The position numbers and the translations under genes were made by a program. From contig NZ_CP122379.1 of the NCBI RefSeq assembly GCF_029814825.1, forward strand, positions 2,232,001 through 2,296,000: 64,000 nucleotides of DNA. The letters are read 5' to 3'. This document shows, in pieces, positions 52,076-60,381 of the stretch. The notes below the pieces were generated by a model. The model had not been told where the DNA came from and did no database searches. It worked only from the letters and a program-made list of their open reading frames with translations. This stretch comes from Aequorivita marisscotiae. GTDB taxonomy: Bacteria; Bacteroidota; Bacteroidia; Flavobacteriales; Flavobacteriaceae. Each line of letters opens with the position of its first letter. The first letter of the stretch is position 1.

Positions 52076-53446
52076 ATGCAAAAGATAAAAATCCATTTTC
52101 TCGGCGCCGCGGGAACCGTAACGGGTTCTAAATTTTTAATTGAAACCCCCGAACACAATATTTTGATTGATTGCGGGATGTTTCAAGGTATAAAGGAATT
52201 GCGCGAAAAAAACTGGCAAGAGTTGCCCATCAATGTTTCGAAAATAGATGTGGTGCTGCTTACGCACGGGCATTTAGACCATACAGGATATTTGCCGCGA
52301 TTGGTAAAACAAGGTTTTCGAGGCAACATAATCGGAACTGCGCCAACGCTTGCCATTGCTAAAATTATTTTGCATGACAGCGCTAAAATTCACGAAGAGG
52401 AAGCAGAAAAGGCCAATGATGAAGGCTATTCCAAACACAAGCCTGCGGAGCCCTTTTACAGCGTACGGGAAGCTGAGGTAACCCTCGGATTTTTTAAGGC
52501 GGAAGAAAGAGACCAATGGCTTGAACTTTCAGAAAATATAAAATATCGATTTAAGTATAACGGGCATATAATTGGTGCTACTTTTATTGAGCTTCAAATC
52601 TTTGGAAAAACTTTTGTGTTTTCGGGAGATATTGGTAGAGTCCACGATTTACTGCTTTTTCCGCCCGAAAAACCAAAATGGGCAGACTATCTTTTTATGG
52701 AAAGTACGTACGGAAACAAGCTACATCCGGAGGAAAGCGTTTCGGACAAATTGGTGGAACTCATCAATAAAACCATTCACAACCGCGGAAATCTGATTAT
52801 CCCCTCTTTTGCGGTGGAACGTTTGCAAACCTTGATGTTTTTGCTTTGGAAACTGTACAATGAAAACCGAATTCCGAACATCCCAATATTTATTGATAGC
52901 CCAATGGGCAACAATGTACTTTCGGTGTTTCAAAATTTTCCGGATTGGCACAAAATACCAATGAAGGAATTTAACGCAATGAACAATCGAATGCGTATAA
53001 TTACTTCCTATAAAGAAACCTGGGAAACTATCGATAATCCGCAACCAAAAGTGGTTATTGCCGGCAGTGGCATGGTGACTGGCGGAAGGGTTTTGACCTA
53101 TTTAAAACAAATGATAGACAAAACCAATACAACGGTTTTATTGGTGGGCTACCAAGCTGAAGGTACTCGTGGCCGCCAAATGCTGGAAGGTGCGCAGGAA
53201 CTTAAATTCTTCGGAAAACAGCATCCAGTAAAAGCTGAAATAAATCATATTGAAAGTCTTTCGGCACATGCAGACCAGCGGGGACTTTTAGATTGGACCA
53301 GCAATATTAAAAACATTCCGGAGGAAATATTTCTTATTCACGGAGAGGATGAAGCACAGCATGCTTTACGGCTAAAACTTCAGGAAACTTATGGATGGCA
53401 AGTAAGTATTCCTAAACTTTTCAGTGTTAAAGAGATTTTAGTTTAG
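52076..53446 (+). CDS. Beta-CASP metallo-beta-lactamase RNase-like protein
   Basis: The start is placed at MQKIKIHFLGAAGTVTGSKFL, two bases after the previous stop; the frame opens 18 bases earlier, inside the upstream gene. The protein of 456 residues has the metal motif THGHLDHTGYLPRL, the beta-CASP signatures IDSPMGNNV and AGSGMVTGGRVL, and the final SAHADQRGLLDW. This is the CPSF/Ysh1-like RNA exonuclease family. It lies in the stress cluster and may process RNA during growth arrest. Confidence 0.93.
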   Translation: MQKIKIHFLGAAGTVTGSKFLIETPEHNILIDCGMFQGIKELREKNWQELPINVSKIDVVLLTHGHLDHTGYLPRLVKQGFRGNIIGTAPTLAIAKIILHDSAKIHEEEAEKANDEGYSKHKPAEPFYSVREAEVTLGFFKAEERDQWLELSENIKYRFKYNGHIIGATFIELQIFGKTFVFSGDIGRVHDLLLFPPEKPKWADYLFMESTYGNKLHPEESVSDKLVELINKTIHNRGNLIIPSFAVERLQTLMFLLWKLYNENRIPNIPIFIDSPMGNNVLSVFQNFPDWHKIPMKEFNAMNNRMRIITSYKETWETIDNPQPKVVIAGSGMVTGGRVLTYLKQMIDKTNTTVLLVGYQAEGTRGRQMLEGAQELKFFGKQHPVKAEINHIESLSAHADQRGLLDWTSNIKNIPEEIFLIHGEDEAQHALRLKLQETYGWQVSIPKLFSVKEILV

Positions 53447-53716
53447 TAATTTTTGACTTCGCACTTTTGAACTCGTATTTACGTTCCGCAAATTTTCAAC
53501 CTACATTTTTCTTTCTTTACCTATATATTATATTTCAAAATAGCGAAAGCATTTTATTTATATAAAAACCGTTAATATCCAATTTAGAAACATTCTATAT
53601 TTAATCGTTTCTTCTTCACGTGAAATGCGGTAATGCAGTGTTAATAGGAGCTGCCGAATGTAAGAAAAATCGCGAAATATCCTTCCTCTAAATATGGTAC
53701 GAATACCTGTGTTTAC

Positions 53717-53759
53717 TGACATTCGTCATAATTTAAGGGGTGTGTAAGATTTATCTTTA
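53717..53759 (+). promoter_or_regulatory. FNR-like site and -7 box before YceI
   Basis: TGACATTCGTCA (53717-53728) lies exactly 33 bases centre to centre upstream of TATCTTTA (53752-53759). Transcription would start about 18 bases before the ATG. The remaining part of the 335-base gap (53447-53716) shows nothing else recognisable. Confidence 0.72.
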
Positions 53760-53781
53760 TATCAAATTAAAAAGGTAGATT

Positions 53782-54372
53782 ATGAAAACTCCAAAACAAT
53801 TAAAACTCGTATTTGTAAGCCTCATGATGATGGCTTTTTCTACACAAATTTCTGTGGCACAAACATATCAATTGAACAATGTTTCTTCCACATTAACCGT
53901 AGATGGAACTTCAAATATTCACGATTGGCAGATTACTGCAGAGAACCAAAAAGGCAAGATTTCAGTGGAATTTGAAAATGGACAACTCATTAAAATACAG
54001 CAGTTAGATTTCACCGTAATTGCCGAAAGTTTAAAAAGTGGAAAAGGTTCCATGGACAAGAACACTTATAAAGCTTTAAATACAGGAAAACACAAGCAGA
54101 TTGTTTTTAAGCTAACTAAGGTGCAGCGTATAAACTGTACAGCCAGTAATAGCTGTAAAGTGGCTGTAACCGGCAATCTAACAATTGCTGGCACCACCAA
54201 ACCAATAGACCTCACTTTTGAACTGAAGAATGGCAATTCAGGAATAACTCTTTCGGGAAGTAAAACAATTAAAATGACCGATTTTGGAGTAGATCCGCCA
54301 ACGGCAATGTTTGGAACTATTACAACGGGCGATGCGCTCGACATCAAATTTGAATCAAATTTTAAAAAATAA
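53782..54372 (+). CDS. YceI-family lipid-binding periplasmic protein
   Basis: The 196-residue protein has a signal peptide (LMMMAFSTQISVAQ) and a YceI-type lipocalin-like barrel (STLTVDGTSNIHDWQITAENQKGKISVEF, LTVTGNLTIAGTTKPIDLTFELK). YceI members bind polyprenyl lipids in the periplasm and respond to stress. It is the first gene of an operon with a porin and a second YceI-like gene. Confidence 0.92.
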   Translation: MKTPKQLKLVFVSLMMMAFSTQISVAQTYQLNNVSSTLTVDGTSNIHDWQITAENQKGKISVEFENGQLIKIQQLDFTVIAESLKSGKGSMDKNTYKALNTGKHKQIVFKLTKVQRINCTASNSCKVAVTGNLTIAGTTKPIDLTFELKNGNSGITLSGSKTIKMTDFGVDPPTAMFGTITTGDALDIKFESNFKK

Positions 54373-54410
54373 TTTAATAATAAATCTAACCCCAGTTTAA
54401 AACTAATAAT

Positions 54411-55706
54411 ATGAAAAAAGCAATTAATTATTTCAGCACGGTATTACTGATACTGTTTGGATTTCAGGCGCTCGCGCAGGAAAATGAAGCTCGCGATTTA
54501 GATAATTTTAGATATCGAGACCAACGCGGAATTGAACAATTTGAAGCCAAAAAAGACACAGCAACTTCGTTTGACGGGGTGAAAGTACGCATAGGTGGGG
54601 CATTTGCAATTCAATTTCAAGCCATCGATCACGAAAGCACGGGTACGCCTGTAAATTCTGATGGCGACCCAGTTTCATTGATTGAAATAGGTAGTAATTT
54701 CAACTTACCTACTGCAAACCTTGACCTTGATGTGCAATTGTACGATGGTGTTTCTATGCATTTAAGAACTTACCTGTCTTCACGTCACCACCCAGAACCG
54801 TATGTTAAGGGAGGATATATTCAAATTGACAAACTAGATTTTGTAAGTGAAGGTTTTATGGAAGACTTGATGCAGAATGTTAGAATCAAGATTGGTCATA
54901 TGGAAAATAACTATGGTGATGCACATTTTAGAAGGACTGATAATGCCTTAGCAATTTACAACCCATTTGTTGGAAACCTTATAATGGACGCTTTTACCAC
55001 AGAAGTAGGTGCAGAGGTATATTACTTTAAAAGTGGCTTTATTGGTATGTTAGGTGTAACCAACGGAAAATTGAACCAAGGCGTTGATAACCCTAAAAAA
55101 ACAGATCCATCTATTGTTGCTAAACTAGGGTATGACGATTATATAAATGATGATTTAAGACTTAGACTCACAGGATCCGTTTACCACACCAATAAAAGTG
55201 CAAACGCCTATTTATACAGCGCAGATAGAGCCGGATCAAGATATTATTTTGTAATGGAAGAAGAAGGAGCTAGTGCTAAAGGTAATTTTACTTCAGGTAG
55301 ATTCAATCCTGGATTGCGAAATGAACTTACAGCATTTATGATAAATCCATTTGTGAAATACCATGGACTTGAATTCTTCGGAACTTATGAAATGGCTAAA
55401 GGTAAGGCTGATGCAGAGCTTGAAACTAGAACTTTCAACCAGTATGCTGCCGAACTTATTTACCGCTTCGGAAATAACGAAAACTTATATGTAGGTGGAC
55501 GTTACAATCTAGTTGATGGCGAAATGGCCGGTGGAACAGAAGTAGATATTACTAGATTTAACCTTGCTGCCGGCTGGTTTATGACTAAGAATATTATGGC
55601 TAAATTAGAATATACAAACCAAAAATACGATGGCTTCCTAGCTTCTGATATCAGAAATGGAGGTAAGTTTGACGGGGTTGTATTTGAAGCTGTAATTAGT
55701 TTCTAA
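54411..55706 (+). CDS. Porin-like outer membrane protein
   Basis: The 431-residue protein has a signal peptide (STVLLILFGFQALAQ) and a beta-barrel pattern of alternating strands with an aromatic end (FEAVISF). The opening GVKVRIGGAFAIQFQAIDHES and the middle GHMENNYGDAHFRRTDNALAIYNPFVGNL resemble phosphate-selective-porin-like (OprO/OprP type) proteins of Bacteroidota. The ion or solute is unknown. It is followed by a terminator-like hairpin. Confidence 0.78.
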   Translation: MKKAINYFSTVLLILFGFQALAQENEARDLDNFRYRDQRGIEQFEAKKDTATSFDGVKVRIGGAFAIQFQAIDHESTGTPVNSDGDPVSLIEIGSNFNLPTANLDLDVQLYDGVSMHLRTYLSSRHHPEPYVKGGYIQIDKLDFVSEGFMEDLMQNVRIKIGHMENNYGDAHFRRTDNALAIYNPFVGNLIMDAFTTEVGAEVYYFKSGFIGMLGVTNGKLNQGVDNPKKTDPSIVAKLGYDDYINDDLRLRLTGSVYHTNKSANAYLYSADRAGSRYYFVMEEEGASAKGNFTSGRFNPGLRNELTAFMINPFVKYHGLEFFGTYEMAKGKADAELETRTFNQYAAELIYRFGNNENLYVGGRYNLVDGEMAGGTEVDITRFNLAAGWFMTKNIMAKLEYTNQKYDGFLASDIRNGGKFDGVVFEAVISF

Positions 55707-55725
55707 ACTGCTAAACCAATAAAAC

Positions 55726-55757
55726 AAAGGTGGAGGAACTAAAATTTCTCCACCTTT
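55726..55757 (+). terminator. Hairpin between porin and second YceI-like gene
   Basis: AAAGGTGGAG (55726-55735) pairs perfectly with CTCCACCTTT (55748-55757) around a 12-base loop. It lies only 15 bases before the next start codon. It may be a leaky terminator that lowers expression of that gene. Confidence 0.72.
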
Positions 55758-55772
55758 ATAAATTACAGAATT

Positions 55773-56348
55773 ATGAATCGTTTTGGACTATATTGCTTGG
55801 TTTTTATGTTCAGCCTTAATGGTTGGGCACAGAACGATTTTATTACAAAATCCATTGAAATCCTTGCTGGTAGCGAACTTTCAATTAAAGGAGATACCAA
55901 CATTAGCGAGTTTGGTTGTGAATTCAGTACCTATTATTTGGAGGAATGTAGAGAGGTGGTTTATAAGCGAATCGGGAATAATATTCATTTTAAAAATGCT
56001 GTTCTTTCTTTAAAAAACAAAGGTTTTAATTGTGGTCATAAAATTATAAATAAAGATTTTCATGCCCTGCTCAACACCAAAGAGTATCCAAATATTACCT
56101 TAGAATTAAACGAAATTACCTTTAATAAAAGTAATGAAAAAGTAGCGCACGTTCTAATTACAATTGCAGGAACGCAAAAGGAATACACTTTTCCGATAGA
56201 TGTAATTTCTTCATCTTTAAATCGTTTTGTTGGGAAGCTGAAATTAAATATTAATGATTTTAATTTGGAACCTCCAAAAAAAATGTTCGGTTTAATTGTG
56301 ATAAAAGATGAAATTGAAATAGATTTCAACCTAGTAGCCAGGCTATAA
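55773..56348 (+). CDS. Second YceI-like secreted protein
   Basis: The 191-residue protein has a signal peptide (CLVFMFSLNGWAQ) and the YceI-like barrel in weaker form (LAGSELSIKGDTNISEFGCEFSTYY, HALLNTKEYPNITLELNEITFNK, DFNLEPPKKMFGLIVIKDEIEIDF). It has extra cysteines (EFGCEF, EECREV, NCGHK). It is probably part of the YceI/porin operon. Confidence 0.8.
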   Translation: MNRFGLYCLVFMFSLNGWAQNDFITKSIEILAGSELSIKGDTNISEFGCEFSTYYLEECREVVYKRIGNNIHFKNAVLSLKNKGFNCGHKIINKDFHALLNTKEYPNITLELNEITFNKSNEKVAHVLITIAGTQKEYTFPIDVISSSLNRFVGKLKLNINDFNLEPPKKMFGLIVIKDEIEIDFNLVARL

Positions 56349-56886
56349 TTTTGGAAGACGGCAACAAGAAAATACTCTTTAGAACTTGCGATTGCAATAC
56401 GATTTTTTAGTCTAGATTAAACCTTTGTAGTATAAAAAAACAAACAAAACAATGCTCTGTTCAAACCACTTTATGTACTTTTAAAACGCATCAAGGTATG
56501 GTTGGCTCCGTGTCTATATAGCGTTCATGCTATTTCTATGTACTGTTAAGCCTAGTCTAATGCTACTCTAGTGCTACCTTTTCCCTACTCAAAGGCTACT
56601 ATAAGCCTAGTATCATGTATATATGTTAAAATTAGCTGCGTTTCTAAAGTATGACAATAACCAAAAAAATCAGTTTTCATTTTATCGTCCAAAAATTACT
56701 ATTTTTCCACAATAACAGATGCACTATCTTTCCATTTTGCAAAGGATAAAAGAATTCAGTAGTTATATAAAATACCAATACCTATCACTTGACTTATAGC
56801 TTGAATTGATATTTTGTGTGGGCCTACAAAACACGCTTGGGTAGTTTATTATTGTTATTCGAAAGCATTAGCTCGCTTGAAACCGT
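56349..56886. other. Long gene-free stretch with CTAGT/GCTACT words
   Basis: About 538 bases without a credible gene between convergent units. Around 56548-56620 short words recur: GCCTAGTCTAATGCTACT, then CTAGTGCTACC, GGCTACTATAAGCCTAGTATC. They could be a decayed repeat or a small RNA; no clear terminator pair was found. The rest shows nothing recognisable. Confidence 0.4.
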
Positions 56887-57459
56887 TTAAGCAAATTCCA
56901 CCACCCCATTGATAAGTGAATAGACGATTGCACTTGCCAACCCAATTAAAAAGATAATAACCGAAATATAAAGAAGCCGCTGTTTACGGGCGATACTTTT
57001 TCCCAGAAAATAAAGATCGGCTATCATTTCGTCATAGATGTTTTGTCCTTTTATCATGATTCGTTCAAATTCTACTTTAAATTCAGAAAGGGATAATTTC
57101 GCAAAATTTTCGGCATACAGTGTCCCTTTATATCCGCTCTGTTTATAAGCCGATCCAAAATACCGATAAGGCAACATACTGAACAGTGCAAAAATCATGG
57201 AAAGCATACTGCAGACGATTAATATTCGCACGCCGATATCTAATGGTGCTGTTTCTGATTGTGGAGCCACAAACAGGAATCCTAAGAGCAGCGAGGTGAT
57301 GATTGAGTTAACCGTAAGAACTATTCTGGCCTTATTGTCCACCATTTTCAATAAATTGTAATGGTTTCGGGAAAGGGTTTTAAATAAGGTTTGTACGCCC
57401 CGGGAATCGTACTTCTTCAATTTTTCAGATTTGTCGTCTATATTAATTTCTTCTTCCAT
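56887..57459 (-). CDS. DUF5706-like membrane protein (Pycsar-effector type)
   Basis: The 190-residue protein has the layout of DUF5706. A cytoplasmic helix (LSRNHYNLLKMVDNKARIVLTVNSIITSLLLG) with the RNH and DNKA motifs leads into the first membrane segment. A second follows at 76-97 (VRILIVCSMLSMIFALFSML) and a third at the C terminus (LLYISVIIFLIGLASAIVYSLI). DUF5706 proteins are PycTM effectors that, in known systems, are activated by cyclic UMP or cCMP and damage the membrane. No cyclase gene is adjacent, so this may be an orphan or have another signal. It lies 12 bases downstream of the ATP-cone nuclease on the same strand. Confidence 0.72.
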   Translation of the reverse strand: MEEEINIDDKSEKLKKYDSRGVQTLFKTLSRNHYNLLKMVDNKARIVLTVNSIITSLLLGFLFVAPQSETAPLDIGVRILIVCSMLSMIFALFSMLPYRYFGSAYKQSGYKGTLYAENFAKLSLSEFKVEFERIMIKGQNIYDEMIADLYFLGKSIARKQRLLYISVIIFLIGLASAIVYSLINGVVEFA

Positions 57460-57471
57460 AGGACTGTTAAA

Positions 57472-58314
57472 TTATAAATTACAAAGTTTTTTAATTTCAT
57501 TTAAAACTCTATTTTTTCTCACAGGCGAGATCCCTATTTTATCCAGTAAAAAGGACGATTCATAAAGTTCTTTGGTGAGGATAATATTCTTTTCAATTAG
57601 AAGGTGTTTTTCGTGTTTGGTCAAAGTTGTTAATGTGGTGATAGGGTAGAGGGCAAACTTATCTACGTTTTGTTTTATTCCGTTGTTTTCGGGATAATCC
57701 CAACTCAACAATTGAAGTTCCACGCATTGGGAATAGTCAATGGCATCTTTAGTAAAACGGGTGTTTGTTACCAACCACCCTTGTTTTAAATGCGATGTTT
57801 TCGCAGCGTCGCTGTTCCAGCGTTTTTGAATGTCTAGAAAGCGGGAGTTTATGTATAGCGGGACTTTCACATTGCTCACGGCCTTTGGGTCTGAATGGAA
57901 TTTACATTCCACGGCATACGTATTGCCGTCTTTTTCAGCTAAAACATCCACCTCGTGGGTAACACATTGGCCTTGAAGCGTAACGCCTACTTGGGTTTCG
58001 TACCCGTGATGTTTTAGCAATGCGCCAATCAATCGTTCAAAAGGAAAGCCAGTCGGCCCAAGATCTAAAATTGCCCGTTTCAAACTGTATTTTGAAGCTG
58101 ATATTCTATTGCGTTTTTTTAACAGTGAAAAGGCCTTTTTGTAGATTTCTTTGGAAGGAATGCCGTTGTAAAGCGTGGGCATTATGTTTTCTACAATTTC
58201 GTCTATTTCACTTTCGGAAGCTTTGCTTCTTCTAAGTGAAGTTTTTAACTTTTCAACCTTAAACTCTTCAACCTCTCCATTGAATTTTTTAATCGATATG
58301 ATTTTAGTTTTCAT
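57472..58314 (-). CDS. ATP-cone domain fused to Mrr-like nuclease, second copy
   Basis: The 280-residue protein is collinear with the one at 51243: ATP-cone (VEKLKTSLRRSKASESEIDEIVENIMPTLYNGIPSKEIYKKAFSLLKKRNRISASKYSLKRAI), D123 in HEVDVLAEKDG and E136-x-K138 in VECKFHSDP. The copies differ at most surface positions. This one is paired with a DUF5706-like gene instead of a beta-CASP gene. The upstream end abuts the OMPLA-like gene, so an operon is likely. Confidence 0.85.
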   Translation of the reverse strand: MKTKIISIKKFNGEVEEFKVEKLKTSLRRSKASESEIDEIVENIMPTLYNGIPSKEIYKKAFSLLKKRNRISASKYSLKRAILDLGPTGFPFERLIGALLKHHGYETQVGVTLQGQCVTHEVDVLAEKDGNTYAVECKFHSDPKAVSNVKVPLYINSRFLDIQKRWNSDAAKTSHLKQGWLVTNTRFTKDAIDYSQCVELQLLSWDYPENNGIKQNVDKFALYPITTLTTLTKHEKHLLIEKNIILTKELYESSFLLDKIGISPVRKNRVLNEIKKLCNL

Positions 58315-58331
58315 ATAATTTCCACTTAAAT

Positions 58332-59231
58332 TTAAAATCGCAAAATTTCCGTCATTAACCCAAAACGGATGATATCCAGTTGATGCCTAAAGTAAATATT
58401 GTAATAATCCAGACCGTGATAAAACTTGACAAAAAAACCAATATCCTCAAAAAATTTGGGATGGTAATAAAATGTAAAAGCCCCACTAAATCGTTTTGTG
58501 TCAAAAGTTTTCCAATCATTTATTTCATCCAGCATCCAAGTGGTTTCAATTTTTAATGAAAAATTAGCCTTTCTTTTCTTACTGAAAAAATCACGATCTA
58601 AAGGAAGCTTGTAAGCAAAAAACGAATTGTGCCATCTAAGTCCGCTGTACTGTCCTTGCAACTCGTTCAGCATCCAACTTTTGGGATGGATTTCCAAAGA
58701 GCTTTTAAAAAATTTCACTGCATTTACTTGCGAGCCGTATGAGGTGTCTATAAATCCTATTTCAAGAAAATTGGTAGCAAAGTTCCCCGATTGCAAATTG
58801 ATGGAACCATCACCATTGTAAAAATCGCCATCCTGCCCGTTGGAATGATGAGCTATTCTTCCGAACAAAGTAGTGTGATGTGCCAATTCAGGATAACCGA
58901 ATAAATAATACAAGGAAAGCTGCGGAATATAGCTGGGCGTTTTTACGGGGTATGAGTCCGCGTTAAACATCCTAATAGTAATTTGCGGCGTAAGTACCAT
59001 CATCAATCTTGAATCTGCTCGCTTTCTAACTACAAAATTTGGGTTGAGGTTGGCTTCAAACATAAGTGGCTCTATATTGCCGATGTCTGTGGGAAATGTA
59101 ATATAGCTATCACTTTGATTAATGTGCGCAATTTGCGAGAGATAAAGGCGCGGTAGGGTGTCAGTTTTTTGTTGTGCAAAACCACTAGTTATCCACAAAA
59201 GAAATAGTACTATGTGGAATGAGCGGCTCAT
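58332..59231 (-). CDS. OMPLA-like outer membrane phospholipase
   Basis: The 299-residue protein has a signal peptide (IVLFLLWITSGFAQ). A catalytic-type cluster AHHSNGQDGDFYNGDGS resembles the HxSNG motif of OMPLA, with a later FATNFLEIGF and the end GLDYYNIYFRHQLDIIRFGLM. In OMPLA the Ser acts with a His and an Asn to hydrolyse phospholipids. Here the HHSNG motif is intact but the Asn region is less certain. It overlaps the next gene by four bases. Confidence 0.65.
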   Translation of the reverse strand: MSRSFHIVLFLLWITSGFAQQKTDTLPRLYLSQIAHINQSDSYITFPTDIGNIEPLMFEANLNPNFVVRKRADSRLMMVLTPQITIRMFNADSYPVKTPSYIPQLSLYYLFGYPELAHHTTLFGRIAHHSNGQDGDFYNGDGSINLQSGNFATNFLEIGFIDTSYGSQVNAVKFFKSSLEIHPKSWMLNELQGQYSGLRWHNSFFAYKLPLDRDFFSKKRKANFSLKIETTWMLDEINDWKTFDTKRFSGAFTFYYHPKFFEDIGFFVKFYHGLDYYNIYFRHQLDIIRFGLMTEILRF

Positions 59232-59620
59232 ATTTTTTTATTAGTACTTAAATTAATAAGACCGGCTATTATTAGGGTGAACGCAATCCTGAACGCCATT
59301 GCGCCAATGGTTTTGCTTTCGTAAAGCCCACCAGCGTGAATATGAATATAAAATGCGGCGAATGCAAAAAGCAGAATGAGAACTGCCGAAAGCATCAGCC
59401 AAAAGGGCCATTTTTTCGCCTTTAAAAAACCATAAGCTGCAATTAAATACAGAATACCCATTATTAGATTTGTCTTTACAATAAATGGCACATAATTTCC
59501 TTCTTTTGCTCGGATGCCAAACCAATCGAATAAAACGGAGCTACTCATAAATATGGTAAGTAAGGCGAAAGCAATTAGTATTCCTGCAATTATGTATTTG
59601 AATATTTTATTCTTTTTCAT
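59228..59620 (-). CDS. Four-helix membrane protein of unknown function
   Basis: The 130-residue protein has four hydrophobic segments (YIIAGILIAFALLTIFMS, IVKTNLIMGILYLIAAYGFL, WLMLSAVLILLFAFAAFYIHIH, AFRIAFTLIIAGLINLS). No signature is recognised. It overlaps the OMPLA-like gene by four bases and follows the LOG-family gene by 11 bases, so it is cotranscribed. Confidence 0.65.
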   Translation of the reverse strand: MKKNKIFKYIIAGILIAFALLTIFMSSSVLFDWFGIRAKEGNYVPFIVKTNLIMGILYLIAAYGFLKAKKWPFWLMLSAVLILLFAFAAFYIHIHAGGLYESKTIGAMAFRIAFTLIIAGLINLSTNKKI

Positions 59621-59631
59621 GACTTAACCTT

Positions 59632-60381
59632 TTAAAATTTCCTTCGGTTTTCCCCGTACCACCATTTTGGTTTGTATTGTTCTTTAACCAATCCAAATCT
59701 TTTAATAGCGTGAATTTTTATATGCTCCACTACTTCTTCTGCGGAATCGGTCACGAAGATTAAATCCATATCCTCTGGGCTGATGCTTTCTTGTTTGACC
59801 ATTAACTCAATATGTTCAGTCAATTCTTTGTGATATGTTTTATCGAAAATAACAATTGGGAAATGCTGGATTATCTTAGTTTGTATCAATGTAATCGCCT
59901 CAAAAAGTTCATCTAAAGTGCCCATTCCGCCCGGCATTACCACAAAGGCGTAGGAGTATTTCATCAATAGGAATTTGCGTACAAAGAAATACGGAATATC
60001 AATCCACTTGTGCAAATATGGGTTTGGTTTTTGCTCAAAAGGAAGAATAATATTTACGCCAACAGAATATCCACCAGCGTCATAAGCCCCTTTGTTGGCG
60101 GCTTCCATAATGCCGGGACCGCCTCCGGTCATAATGGTAAACCCTAATTTTGAAAGTTCGGCACCAATCTTTTCAGCATTTTTATAGTGTTCGGAATCTG
60201 GTGTAAACCTTGCGGAGCCGTAAACTGTTACACAAGGACCAATAAAGTGCATTTTACGGAATCCTTTTATAAAGTTGTACTGCACTTTAAATGTAAACCA
60301 TAGCTCCTTGAACCGAGAACGCGGTCCTTTTAAAAATGGAGATTCGGTTTTTTGCAAATGATATTTAGGGGTTTTTTCCAT
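59632..60381 (-). CDS. LOG-family protein (lysine decarboxylase-like fold)
   Basis: The 249-residue protein has the LOG signatures GGGPGIMEAANKGA and MPGGMGTLDELFEAIT, with FGSARFTPDSEHYKNAEKIGAEL-type N-terminal motifs (VYGSARFTP). Family members release a nucleobase from nucleoside monophosphates; in plants they make cytokinins. The bacterial role is often unknown. It shares a base with the start region of the ABC permease gene. Confidence 0.9.
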   Translation of the reverse strand: MEKTPKYHLQKTESPFLKGPRSRFKELWFTFKVQYNFIKGFRKMHFIGPCVTVYGSARFTPDSEHYKNAEKIGAELSKLGFTIMTGGGPGIMEAANKGAYDAGGYSVGVNIILPFEQKPNPYLHKWIDIPYFFVRKFLLMKYSYAFVVMPGGMGTLDELFEAITLIQTKIIQHFPIVIFDKTYHKELTEHIELMVKQESISPEDMDLIFVTDSAEEVVEHIKIHAIKRFGLVKEQYKPKWWYGENRRKF

